From contig JASAMV010004292.1 of the NCBI GenBank assembly GCA_030248065.1, forward strand, positions 30,582-94,581: a stretch of DNA of 64,000 bases, in the 5' to 3' direction. The notes under the pieces were generated by a model, which saw nothing but the letters and a program-made list of their open reading frames with translations, searched no databases and was not told the origin of the DNA. Below are positions 1-12,460 of this stretch, one piece after another; position 1 is the first letter of the stretch, and each line of letters starts with the position of its first letter. The position numbers were made by a program, and so were the translations under genes. The DNA is from Rhynchonema sp. JSB1_4. Taxonomy: Eukaryota; Nematoda; Chromadorea; Monhysterida; Xyalidae.

Positions 1-260
1 AATTCCTCAATCGTGTCATTTCTTCCGTTCGTCCCCCTCTTTCATCCGTCAACGCATTCCGTCGTTGTCGCACTCCGCCTTTCTCCATCAGGGCAACTTT
101 GTCTCTATCCACAACCTCATCACCGATCATTTTGCTTACAAACGATGTCGGCACATTTGATCTATAATATAATTTTGTCTTTTAATTTTTATTCAGTTGT
201 TGTATTTTCATTGTTTGTCCTGGTGCACTCACTTGTCAAGGGCTTCTAAAGCCTGGCTGG

Positions 261-3200
261 TCAATGCCCTTGAACTGGTACTGTCCGGAAGCTTGCTGAA
301 GTTTTTGCTGTAAAAGAATATCGATTCACCATCTTCACGAACCCGTTTTGTAAAGTTTGATGGGTAGAAACCAACTGAAATTCGAGCTCTTCGTGAATGA
401 TCAATAACTGCTGTCCAGGTCTTTGCAGACTCGTGTGTCTGACAAATGTTCTAGATAGCCATTCACGGAAACCCTGAAAGTATTCGTATTAGTTTCAAAT
501 CCTTGGCCAAGACGCCGCGTATTCTGCGAACTTCTTGAACTCCAACCAAACCTTGAAATAGTGTTTATCGTGATGATGTATGATGTCCTCCACACCCATC
601 ACCAGGTTCTTCAACACACCACGATTGCATTCAACGAACATTCTGAATCCCTCGTCAATGTTTCGTTTCATGTGCAATCGAATGTGCAGCAGACGGACCA
701 ATGGTTTCATGGTGCTGCCCTGATTTAGAAGAGTGGCATTCTATATGTACGATCTCGATAATAGATGCTGTCATCGAGGTTTAGATCCTTCCGTGTATAT
801 TCCTGGTCTTTTGATTTATGGAAGTTAAGTGCTGAGTATTAGTTTTTCCAATGAAGTACAGTAGACGTTATTTATGGCTGTTTGTTTGGAAACATTTCTT
901 GATGTGGTGTTATGTTAACATCGATTCATTGAATGCATGTGATATTGGTCGCACAATGGCTATATAAGAATTCACCAAATCAATCCTGATCTTCACGTTC
1001 AGTCGCTCTTAACCACTGTGCTATTTGTGATTCTCACAAAACATTTTCAGCTGAAAATAATCTAGCAGAGCACCCACGTTGCCGTGGGTTTGAAACATTT
1101 TGGTGACTGCATGGTTTGTGTATATCGCGCAACGCAACGTCACTGCCCCGTCACTTTCCTGCTTCACGATTCAGGAAAAAAATTGACCAATTCTTATAAA
1201 GTCATTGTGCAACCAATATCTCGGAATTGTTTTGCGCCGCTTGCTTACGCGTTTACACCCAATTATCAAAAGATTTCTGTCGATCCGCAAAACTAAAAAT
1301 ATACATTCACAACCCAGTGCGCACCTGAATGAACACAGTGGCAAAAATGATGGCATAGGTAGCAGCGAGGAACATGTCCCGAATCTGTACATCACCAACG
1401 TGCTTGTCAAGCGCGAACGCAAGTGAGAACGATACTGCACCTCGAAGACCGCCGTAACCCTGAATTGTGAAGGCGAAGGGTAAAAAAGGCCGAAAGAATT
1501 ATTTATTTGGCAAAGCTGCCATGTTTTGTGTTGTCTTCGAGCAGACGGTTGGTGACCAGATCATAGTCAGTGCCAGTGCGCCTAACTTGCCAATTAGGTA
1601 GTCCTCTTGTCCCCAAACTCACAATAATCAACTGTTCCTGTACACTGATGTGACGTCGACCCCTCACACGCGTCGCATTGACAATCAGGGTCAGCAAGAA
1701 TACGACTGAAAAGTTTAGAACAGATTATTTTTATTAAAAAGTCGGAAAATATAAATGATTTGACAACTCACTGGCGAATCTAACCACAAAACACCAGACG
1801 CACACCGTGATGCTGAACATGGTATCCCAATGAGCCCAGAACCAACGTTGGTGGTTCATTGTCATCACACCGAGAATGATGAAAATGAGCGATTCCATTA
1901 TTTGACTGAAAGTTGGTCATTTGTATGCGGCCTGGACTGATACACACGATCTTTGATGAGCTCAGAGCACTTCGGGCACCATCGCTTAGTGAAAATGGGC
2001 TGTACTATATACATTGGTCATGTTATCTGATGGCCCCTGTCGGATGGTGTGAGATACACGGACGGAATCGATTTGCATGACTTTTTGGTTGCCCGTTTCG
2101 ATCTGCTTTCACAGACGGTGCACCAGGTCATCGTCAGTGCGAGTGCTCCAGATGATCCCGCGAAAAGACGAGAATATGTGAAGAGAACTTGGGAAAAAGA
2201 ATGCAAGAACTGGTACTGACGCAATGACTTTGGTCGAATATTGCACAGTGATGTACGATTTGGCTGATAGATTCTCACTGGCATACTGAGCCTGCACAAT
2301 GCCGCAGCAGATGATGCTACAAAAAAGGGTTGGCATGTTTACATCACATAATTCCACAACAGTTAATTCAAGGCAAGTTGTAGGTACCTGATAATACCCG
2401 AAAATTCGAACAGTTCTGCACACAAATACGCAGCGTAGGCACAAGCGAAAATCATGGCTGGCTCGACAACTGAAGAACTTCGTTCAGTTTTCATGTATCA
2501 GGAAAATTATTGAAAATACTATCCAATTTCACCATACTTCGAATATCACTGGTGTACTTGGTTATGAACGAGCACAGAAACCCCCACAATGAGCCGACAG
2601 CTATAGCGCCGCCGCTGACACAACAGAAGGCTGCGAAGCCAAGCAGCACCTGAATAAAAGAGATTTTAGAAAAAAAACTTCACGAATTTTGTGATCTTTT
2701 TGCAAGACGCACCTCGCTCCATCCGATGCCGGTTTCGGATTCGACAACAATCAGACCGATCATCAAATTGTACAGCACAACAGTGACCGCATCTACAAAT
2801 GCACATTAACGCTTGACTTGGTTGATCATTGAACAAAAAAGATCAATGAAATAACCAAGACACGCCAACCATTGAGCAACGATTCACCGAAAACCATGAA
2901 ATACAACATTTTGTTCACACCGACTTCTTCGAAAATGGCCAACACCTAAACAAATATGAATCAAAGTACTTTCAAAACGATTTCTACCAAATACAAAGAA
3001 TCGGCCCTCCATATTTGTGTGCTATAGTAAATTTCTAATTTCGTTGCCTCAGTTGCATTTTTACATTTTTTGCATTTTTACTTCGTTGCATTTTTACAGA
3101 CGCAGGGAAACTCCCGTTCGAAGTCGAAGCAGGCAACAAGCTCAACACACAGTCAACAAGCCACGCAGCTGGCTCGTGTGCGTTTCGAATGTTTCAATCA

Positions 3201-4591
3201 CATAAGCTGTGTGTGTCAGCTGCGTGGTTTGTTGACTGCGTGTTGAGCTTGTTGCCTGCTTCGACTTCGAACGGGAGTTTCCCTGCGTCTGTAACAATGC
3301 ATGAGGCAACGAAATTAGAAACTTAGTATATCATGTCCTTTGTTATCATGTCCATCGATGGTGTATTACACAGATTTCAAAGTGCTACAGCTCGCTACAC
3401 CCATGCACTAAATTGGCTGCGCATGGATTGGTCGAATGCACCAGGGCATCATTAGTGCGAATGCATCATATCCTCATGTAGTGCCTTTGCACAGACGATT
3501 TCCTGGTGCACCGATTCGTTTGTGAATCCTGGTCCGCCCACCCGGAAATTGCCACTTTTTAATAACTCTGATGAACTAACAGCGACCGGATCGACAGCAG
3601 CCACAAATGACGCGAACACTAGACATTGCAGCAATGATACGTTGCAAGAAAAGGCACCGATGGACGCCAGAAACCACAGGCCAACAGCGATCAAGGCAAC
3701 GTTAATGATTGTTCCCTGAAGCAGCAAGGCAAGACCGGAGCAAGCACGGTCGGGCGGGACAGGGAACTCAGCCAGTCGGCTTACCACAACAGCATAAAGT
3801 AGGATGACGTTGAGATTTTCGATAAAGGCTTTGTCGCGTAGCGAAAAGGCTGCTTCGAGCACAATCCTGCAATAATTTTTCAAAATCGCAAGTTACAGAA
3901 AACTGCATACTTTGAATGAGAGAAATGAGAAAATAATCTCAGGCTCACGGAGGCAACAGGAAGAGAAAGAACGTCTGTCGGTCGAACATGAGAAAGGACA
4001 TGATCTCTTTCTGGTTGTCACTGGCGAACCAGCTGAAAAAAGCAGTTTTTGGTTTCCCAGATTGGCATTAATGTTATCTCACAAAAAAGATAATTCGGAC
4101 TAAAAGCTCACTTGAGAATACAACCGATGCCCAGTCCAACCAAAATCAAGGCGCACGATTCCGGTAATGTTTCAGCAAGCGGTTTCAAGTGGTGATAGGC
4201 TGGAAAGGATCAGGGGTATCTGAGGACATCTTATCAGTATGCTGCAGAATTCTTCTGATAATTGGTATCCCACGCACAAAATCAAGAGTTGCAACAACGT
4301 TTTCATTTCACAAAATCGGTAAAACCCACCAATTTTCACAATGAGCAGACAGAATACAAACACGCAGACAAAAATCGGTCCGGAGACGTAAGCGAAGTTC
4401 CATTTCGCCACGTGAATACCGGGTTTGTGCTGGGGCGTATGAAACAAGCCAATTGTGTGGTTCCCCAAATCGGGTTCTTCAGAGTCTGTAGTGTCATGCT
4501 CCTTTTCGGCGTCTGATGTACCATTGACAGCGATGGCCAGCAACGTTATTGTGAAGCAGAGCACGGATGGCGATAGAAGTTTTGGAGTCAT
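261..4591 (-). CDS. Na+/H+ exchanger, SLC9A/NHE type (15 exons)
   Basis: Electroneutral plasma-membrane exchanger swapping cytosolic H+ for Na+. Exons: 4591-4330, 4199-4112, 4032-3949, 3866-3785, 3715-3581, 2945-2870, 2792-2713, 2649-2538, 2469-2388, 2316-2221, 1905-1772, 1705-1623, 1459-1325, 719-552 and 473-261. They splice into 609 residues in one frame. The N-terminus is a signal-like hydrophobic stretch. Family motifs follow in order: FFLFLLPP then IVLEAAF, AAVDPVAV, FGESLLNDAV (ion-binding Asn-Asp), and GYGGLRGAVSF. The first cytoplasmic stretch starts at the TMKPLVRLL segment. Most introns have GT-AG ends; the donor after 552 (GTTTGG) is weak. The tail after about residue 540 is short for the family, and further 3' exons beyond the window start cannot be excluded. 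Introns 5 and 13 contain mobile elements. The subfamily is not resolved. Confidence 0.93.
945..1216. mobile_element. TA-flanked MITE, family 1 copy 1
   Basis: A 272-bp element in the last long intron of the exchanger gene. It starts TTGGTCGCACAATG, ends CATTGTGCAACCAA, and is flanked by TA on both sides (943-944 and 1217-1218). The inverted ends extend about 28 bp. It encodes no protein. A second full copy lies at 34436-34710 and a solo end near 48286-48311. TA duplication is typical of Tc1/mariner-mobilised elements. Confidence 0.85.
3023..3331. repeat. Fold-back (inverted repeat) element in intron 5 of the exchanger
   Basis: Two arms are reverse complements over most of their length around a centre near 3190. 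The arms share a GACGCAGGGAAACTCCCGTT block and an outer TTTCTAATTTCGTTGCCTC block. The left arm carries an extra T-rich insertion of about 35 bp. There is no coding capacity. It is probably a non-autonomous fold-back transposon that the intron tolerates. Confidence 0.8.
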
Positions 4592-7020
4592 TTTTTGTTA
4601 CATTCAATATCGTTGTGGTTCGGTTCAGCCAGAATAAGTTGTCTGAAAATTTTTTTGCTATACACCTTGTCAGTGGTCACAATCAGTCCCAATGACAAAG
4701 AGCTACATTTCAAACAACCTAGTCACAGATCTGATGTGAGGTGGCAGTCTCTGAAATCGTTAAGCCATCCGTCAGAGTTAATCAGGCAATATCACGCCGG
4801 TCAGTCGACCCGGTAGCAAATAGCAGCGCTTTATGGCTAAAAATTGCAGTGAAAAAGCAGGTCAAATGAGAAACCAGGGTTAACAGACAGCACGGCACAG
4901 TTGCTTCGCTTTGAATAAAACGCCGGAGCTCCGCAGGTGAAACAAGACAGCAACACGTTTTTCTAATCTAAATTGTTTTGTGCTTCGCTAGCATGCTTTC
5001 GCTCAAGAAAGGGAAGGTACGCATGCGCTTCATATAAGCATACCTCATGCGCTGCGGGTGTATGTTTAGCTGAGCACCACAAAAGGGTCTCACGCACGCC
5101 GATTTATGGCATGTGAACGGAGAGTTAAAAATATACCCATTGGGTGTGTGATGAAATAGACACACGTACAGCTGGAGAATAGGCTATATCCAATACGTTT
5201 TTTCTGGTGGCAGCTTGCAGCTATAGAGGCCATTTCTGTTTACCAACCAAGGCAAAGCTGTATTACAACAGGTATGAACATTCCATGGACACGGGACATG
5301 ATACTGCTTCATTGGAAGGCAGCGCAAGCTGGAGCTTCCTCATTCTGTTTCTTTTTCAGCTCCAGCTCGGCGGTGCGTTTAGTCTTATTTGTATGCCTGA
5401 CTTGAGTCAGTACACGCGAGTGCAAACTTCTCAAAACACACAGCTCTTACAAAGCTGGACTTGAAGGGACAAAATTTAGACACAAGTTCAGTGTTTTGAC
5501 GTTTGGTGGCCACACAAAATTACCCAATGGTATGGCATAAAAGTTCGATACCAGAGAGGTTTGGATCTCGAGTTCTGCACTGCAGTCGATAAACAGTCAT
5601 AAACATAGTGGAACACGTAAGTCAAAATGGTCCAAGCCAGCAAGCCTGTGTTTCGACTAATGCTATTGTTATCGACGCCCCTGCCTGTGATTCGTACGCA
5701 AACGTGTCTGAGTGTCGGCTACACAACAGGCAACACTCGTGGGATGCGTGCAAGCTATGTACATACAGCGCGACATCACTAGCATGGAAATATGCAATGT
5801 CGGAAAGCAGCCAGCGCGATGAAGCGAATTCAGGGTTGATATGGAGAGTGAGAGTCGGTGTGCAACAACAGACATTGCACGAAACACATGCAGTTGCGTT
5901 GACAACATCTTGAGCCTCTGGTTCATTTTTTACGCTTGCCAAAAACTGCTTTCGACTGCAGAAAGACACTCGAGGAGACCCGACCTTCCCTAACATCGAA
6001 CTTTTATGCCATTTGGGCAATATGTTGTTGTCTTTATGCCCCAAGGGCATATTTCTTCCTAGAGCTGAAAGATGTCATTTTAAAATAATGAATTTTTTCT
6101 GTAGTCAGGCTCGTTCTGCACCACGGAGCAACTATTGAACTATTGCACTGCACTATTGAACAGAATAAATACCAAAAAAATATTTAATCTGCAGATGGGG
6201 GGCATGCGATCTGTAGATGACCCAAGCTTCAAGCTGGTTTGTTATTCGTTCAGGGAAACAGGGATATTTGGGTTACTATGACTTATGAGGGCGGGCATCG
6301 ATAATGGTAATCGAGTCAAAATGATACAGCCGTCAGCATATCCCACACCAAATATGCACTTGTGGCTGATCCTGTTTATGTAATTATGGTAAATCCGTGG
6401 TAACCCGACTTTCGTGTCAGCCTGTGAACAGTTGTGAAAAGAAGAAGAGTCAATTACAGTGCGTACATGCACATGGATTACGTACCTACATATAACTTAT
6501 GCCCAAATAATTTCGCTTATCATGCAGGATATCGCTGCACTAGTGGCTTGGGATCGAATGGGGTTGATCACTCGGCATCGGCACTCGGGAACGGCATCGA
6601 TAAGTTTGGGATTCGGGATTGAGTTTTTGACTTCAAAAGTTATTTTTTTAACAAAATATGCATGACAGCATGCGAGAGCTTGTTCCCAGTGAGACGGAAA
6701 ATCGGGGCATGCGCGGTAGCGCATGTCCCATATGGTTGTCCGGAGTTAGTGCCGGCAGCAAAATTTTTCACTGGCCAGTAATTCCACAACAAAGCACCGA
6801 TGGTTTCAATATTTAACCACAAGGTGCCTTAGGCCACCCTACATCTGCGTACAAAATTTGACGTTGATCGGTACCGGCGTCGTGGAGTTACGGTACCCAA
6901 CGCCTCTCAAAAAGTGCAAAAACGTTCTTCTTCTTCTTTCTTTCTTTCTTTTTTTTTCCGGCAAAATGTTCGTCCAAAACTCAGGGGTGTCGGAGGAGAA
7001 ATCCGCCGCGGTACCGGGGG

Positions 7021-8285
7021 TTTTGAAGGTCGAGAAACTCGGTGGTGACATTGGTTTTTGAATCCGGAGCTCTTCGGAGCCAGAACCGGAACTGGAACCG
7101 GAACTCAGTATTTAGACATGCAAATAAGTCGCACAATACTGGGCTGGTCATAAAGACAGTGCGTGCGGTTTATAGGTTTTCGGGGTCGAGAAATCTAATG
7201 GTGACATTGGTTTTTAAATCCGGAGCTCTTCGGAGCCAGAACCGGAACTCAGTATTTAGCCATGCAAATAAGTCGCACAATACTGGGCTGGTCATAAAGA
7301 CAGTGCGTGCGGTTTATAGGTTTTCGGGGTCGAGAAATCTAATGGTGACATTGGTTTTTGAATCCGGAGCTCTTCGGAGCCATAACCGGAACTGGAACCG
7401 GAACTCAGTATTTATCAAGCAAATAAGTCGCACAATACTGGTTTGATTATAAAGACAGTGCGTGCGGTATATAGGTTTTCGGGGTCGAGAAATCTAATGG
7501 GGACATTGGCTTTTCAATCCGAAGCTCTTCGGAGCCAGAACTGGAACTGGAACCGGAACTCAGTATTTATCAAGCAAATAAGTCGCACAATACTGGGCTG
7601 GTCATAAAGACAGTGCGTGCGGTTTATAGGTTTCCGGGGTCGAGAAATCTAATGGTGACATTGGCTTTTCAATCCGAAGCTCTTCGGAGCCAGAACTGGA
7701 ACTGGAACCGGAACTCAATATTTAGCCATGCAAATAAGTCGCACAACACTGGCCTGATCATAAAGACAGTGCGTGCGGTATATAGGTTTTCGGGGTCGAG
7801 AAATCTAATGGTGACATCAGCTTTTGAATCCGGAGCTCTTCGGAGCCAGAACCGGAACTGGAACCGGAACTCAATATTTAGCCATGCAATTAAGTCGCAC
7901 AATACTCGTCTGATCATGAAGCCAGTGGGTGCGGAACATGGGTTTTCAGGCTCGAGAAATCTAGTGGTGACATTGGTTTTTTAATCCGGAGCTCTCCGGA
8001 GCCAGAACCGAAACTGGAACCGGAACTCAGTATTTATCCATGCAAATAAGTCGCACAATACTGGCCTGATCATAACGACAGTGCGTGCGGTATATAGGTT
8101 TTCGGTGTCGAGAAACCCAACGGTGGCATTGGTTTTTAAATCTGGATCTTTTGGGAGCCAGAACCGGAACTCAGTATTGATCAATGCGAATAAATAGTGT
8201 AATAGTGATCTGATCTCCAATAATGTGTCAGCTGTTTATGTTTCTGGGGTCGGTTAATCCGATCGTGACATCGCTTTTTAGCTCT
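7021..8285. repeat. Satellite-like tandem array, about eight units of 145-160 bp
   Basis: Each unit contains GGTGACATTGG, then a GAGCTCTTCGGAGCC hairpin block, short CCGGAACTGGAACCGGAACT iterations, GCAAATAAGTCGCACAATACTGG, and GGTCGAGAAATCTAATGG. The central units differ by few bases; the 3' units (after about 7990) are more diverged and end near 8285. Open frames across the array are by-products of the repeat. Confidence 0.92.
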
Positions 8286-8449
8286 AACTTGATTGAGGTT
8301 TGAAACAGTAACATGAATACAGTAAAACCACCACAAGGTGAACCTCTACATAGTGAATTCCTCTGTATAGTGAACGAATTATCAGTGTGATCATATGTAT
8401 TTTCCGTCCACCGAATGAGAAAATGCGCTCACTCGATATAAAACAAAAA

Positions 8450-8795
8450 TACAAGAAGAAAAATGCCTGCTGTCGCGCGGCAAGAATCAGGATATGGTTC
8501 TCAATGCTGGTCGCATATAAAACACCTATACAAGATTGTTTACTCCCCAAAGTAAAAAGATATCAGTGGTTACGCACAGGAGCAAAAGGCGATTAAAAAC
8601 ATCACCGAAACAGAAGAAAAGCTTATTTGCCAAAAAATGAACAGTTTTTAATCGCCTTTTGCTCCTGTGCGTAACCACTGATATCTTTTTACTTTGGGGA
8701 GTAAACAATCTTGTATAGGTGTTTTATATGCGACCAGCATTGAGAACCATATCCTGATTCTTGCCGCGCGACAGCAGGCTTTTTCTTCTTGTATA
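8450..8795. repeat. Long near-perfect hairpin (two ~150-bp arms)
   Basis: The left arm (about 8450-8600) and right arm (about 8642-8795) are almost exact reverse complements separated by about 40 bp. The shared blocks include TACAAGAAGAAAAA, TATGGTTCTCAATGCTGGTC, and CGTAACCACTGATATC read on the minus strand. Near identity suggests recent origin. There is no coding capacity. Transcription through it would give a long double-stranded RNA. Confidence 0.88.
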
Positions 8796-11700
8796 CAACT
8801 CACCGCACCGCAGTGGTTTCCACAGTTTTACTTATTATGAAGGTTTATGCATTTTTTAATGTTATTGCTAGTCCTTGAGCAGTCCCGACGGCTCCTTTGT
8901 GTTTTGCCCCGTTTTCTGAATCTGTCAAAAATTACTTTGTGAGATCAGGCTTCCTAAGGCCTTGGCAAGTACTTTAGTTGCAAACACGCACACTTGTTAT
9001 CGATAATTACTACAGTCCTCAAATAGGAAAAAGTTGTTATTTTAGAGGGCGGATTTCCAGAACCGCGCCTGATCTGCGGCACCGCTTGGCTGCACTGGGA
9101 ATAAGCCCTAGATGAACACTTATCATGTACCTGGTATATAACAGCAGATGGACTCGTAAAAAGTTGCTGCGCTTTTAGACGTTTGTGTGAGGCTATACAG
9201 ACCAAACTGGTCATTCTTTTTCTGAAAACTCACGCTATTGTGTGTACTAGTGCAACGGCAAATTTTTTGTAAATATTGGATTGGGATAGAGATTGAGCTC
9301 TCGGAATCGGGGATTGGAATTCGGTTTTCTTAAATATAGGCGTCGGGATTCGGGTTGAGATCAAAAAGCCCGCCCTTGTTCAAACCCAAATAGCGGCTAA
9401 AGAAGGAACAAAACTCGAAACTTCGAGAATTGGACGCAGAACACCTAAAGCTAATAACTCGGCCAAAACGGAAGTAATCTTACATAGGGTAGTTCACGAA
9501 TGCTATGCAGACCTGCACTGTTTCATTATCCTATTTGTCACTGAAAGAATTTTGGCGAAAAAGCACGTTCCAGAAAGTTATAGCTCCAGAAAGAACACGT
9601 TTCCTGTCTGCACGTTTCGAGGTCACAAGGAGAAAACCCAATCGTTGCTTTAAAAGTTTGTCTCGGCGCCTACGAACTCCAACCGCTATTTATTAGAAGG
9701 AAAAGAATGACGTACTTTAAAGCCAAAACAAGATGCAGGGCTCGCAAAGTCTGGGCCCGCTTCGCTGCTGTGCTTGTTTACTTGTCTTTCTCCAGTGAAG
9801 CACCAAGGGAGTTGGGTTGTTAGTTACCCAATTCCGAAATGTTGTAAAGTCTTGGTCGGGCCACCAAACATTGGATAAATCTGATATGACACGTTGCGCA
9901 TGACAGGCAAAGTGTGGCGAAGTGAACGCAAGTGCTTGCGACCCAGCGCTCGATCTGAATACATTGTCCTTTCACATGCTGTGATGTTTCACACCAGCTC
10001 CATGTGGCCGTCTGGTTGATGCAACTGATGACTACTTGGTTCACCGCTCGTCAATTCCGAAGCACAACACTACATATATTGCTGGTTACGTCAGGAGAAG
10101 CTGCAACTTCAAAAGGGCGTTGAATCAACTGCGCAACAGTTCAATGCCGTAGTATCCATCTCAGCTTTTTCTGTGAAGATTAAAAAAATGTTGTGCACTT
10201 TGGTGAAGTCCAAAGCTTGTGTACGCATCTTTGTTGTGTGAAATATCTTTCTGAGTGTGTTGTTTGTGCTATCGGTTTTTGCATAATGTCGCCTTGTGTT
10301 TAAGCGGCACTTAAGGCTGCCACCCGAACTTTGCACAGCACGACGTGAGCTTCTCTGAAAGTTCGGTAGTGCCACAACATAAATGGGGACAAGTCCGGTG
10401 TGTGTAGTTTAACGAGGATGTTTGCCACACCTGGTCACAGACAAAACAGCGGGTGTCAAAGCAACTGGCCTCCATTACCGACCCAATACAATCCTGGGCG
10501 GCTAAATTTAACGTGTGCTGCCTCATAAAAAATCAAGCTTGCGCTGAACCGAGAACGTTGATCACAAACCCGCAATTTAGGGGACCGCTGTTTTAACACC
10601 CGCTGTTATGTCCGTTGGTGACCCTCAAAGACGGTACCTCTCCAGGTTGATTATCTGAGAAACTGAATCAATGCTGATACTACTACTCGACACAAAAAAT
10701 TCTTGTATATAGTGACCGTAAATGCCAAATCCCGATCCGGTCACTGCAGAGGAATAAAAAATCGGACTGCTGGAACCAGCAGTCCCCAAGAAGATTAGCG
10801 GAGGACACCTCCCCTCGAGAGCAGGAAAGAACGAGCGATAAACAACGCCGAAACAGCCAGGCGTTATTTCTTCAAAACAAACATCTGGCTACTCAAACGA
10901 ACAACATTTTTGACATTTTGCTGCTGCACTGAGTTGAGTCTGGTGAAATGTGAACTTGCCAGAATAAACACAGGGACCACTCCGCGCTCACACAATGGTC
11001 GTTTGCTTACGCATTTCTGTTGACGGTTGACATGTATGCATATGTAACTGAAAATTGAATCCCAAATCACACAATTCGCAAATCTGAAGAGGGTAATGTG
11101 AGTGAACGTGACAGTCAGACTGAGGGAAAGTATATAAAGTTGAAATTTGAAAATGAAATCACAAGAGCGAGTTCTACACGATTGGTACACGGTTGATTGT
11201 CAAGAGCGTTGGCGATGAGAACAACAAAGTGGGGTTCACGAAACTTAAATTTTGCTTGTTGATTTATTTGCATGTGCTTGCTTGCTAATGGTTCGCTGGC
11301 ATTGATGTGGATAGAGTTCGCGTTGTGTTGTCATCAACAACTACATACCGATGTAGTGATGTGATATCGTCGGGTGTGAATTGAATTGGCAGTGGCACGG
11401 TGCATGTATGAAACAAAGAAACTGTGTTTTCAGACCCTCATGATCAACTGAAGTCAAGAGCACTCATGTGACGACGTTTCTAATTTGCCGCCTTTTTCCC
11501 TTGTATGTCAGGTTGAAGTGCTTGCGTGCCTGCCGCCTTGTGGCCAGTCCCACAGCGCACCAGGAGTGTTATTTTTGTGTTGACTTCTCGGTCTTTTACG
11601 GCGCATTGGGATATGAAAACTAAAGAAACGTTTTGTGCAGCACCAAAGTGCCTGCTTGGTGTGAAAAACAGTACAATACAGCGATGCGATAAGGAAACGT

Positions 11701-12246
11701 TATGTTGTCTTACCTTGATGCCCACGCCCAGTTACAGTATAACGAACAAAGATGCACACCCCACCTCCCTTCCCTCCGCCCCAAATGCAATGCAACCCAC
11801 CTCACCCGACCACGGTGTGTGAAAATTATTGCGCACTGCGCATGCAAGCGAAACGTGTAACGTATTGTTGACATCAATCCCGTTTGCAAACAGAACACAG
11901 ACCGAGACCAGCATGTAAGCGTAATTGCTCAAGCGAAACATCATGCCCTGCCACAAAACAAGATTATGAATTCCTTCTTGTTTACTTCTTGACTGCTTCC
12001 CTGTGGTGCTGAGCGCGAATCAAATCACCGGCCAGCGCTCGTGTTCCTTTTGATTCACCGGCTAATGTGTTTTCGTGCCTTGATTTTTCAACACTGCAGT
12101 TTTGTGTCAACGTTCCGCACTGTTTTCTGTCAACAGAAATCCGAAATTCAAGTTTTGGATCTGGTAACGCACCTCTGCAGTACTTACATTGCGCGCACTC
12201 ATTGTTTTTATGAACAGCCAGTTTCGAAATTTTACACTGCACTTTA

Positions 12247-12417
12247 GGGCGGGCTTAGGTTGAATCCGGAAATCGGAATCCGGATATATTTCCGAAAAAC
12301 GCATAAATTTTACATGCAAATTCTTGCGTTTTCCGGAAATAATTCCGGAGCACAGAAATGTTTTGTATTTTTGCATGCAAATTATTTCCGGGTTCCGGAT
12401 TTAACCTACGTTCGCCC
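12247..12417. mobile_element. Small TTA-flanked MITE (PIF/Harbinger-like)
   Basis: A 171-bp element bounded by GGGCGGGCTTAGGTT and CCTACGTTCGCCC, with TTA at 12244-12246 and 12418-12420. Inside are repeated TCCGGAA words in both orientations. Three-base TWA duplications with GGGC-type ends are characteristic of PIF/Harbinger MITEs. It lies 44 bp upstream of the first zinc-finger gene's start codon. Confidence 0.75.
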
Positions 12418-12460
12418 TTATTTCATTGGCGGTTTATTTTAGCTTCAGGCAACCACAATC

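Larger units (their letters stand above)
4592..12460. other. Gene-poor stretch upstream of the exchanger
   Basis: I recognise no protein domain or plausible exon chain on either strand in this 7.9 kb. The open frames at 5608-6050, 9505-9696, 10109-10526 and 10864-11190 are short, overlap one another on opposite strands and match nothing I know. The stretch contains the satellite at 7021-8285, the hairpin at 8450-8795 and a small MITE at 12247-12417. The promoter of the exchanger should lie just above 4591, but no clear core element is visible. Confidence 0.6.

Noticed and set aside
5608..6050. Overlapping 101- and 142-codon open frames on opposite strands
   Set aside because: No recognisable motif and no splice-linked partner exons; Cys- and His-rich composition follows from the base sequence of the overlap.
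7042..7984. Repetitive proteins encoded in the satellite
   Set aside because: Frames on both strands follow the repeat period and break at unit length changes; there is no start or splice context.
7021..8285. CRISPR-like array
   Set aside because: Whole units are repeated without unique spacers and the host is a eukaryote.
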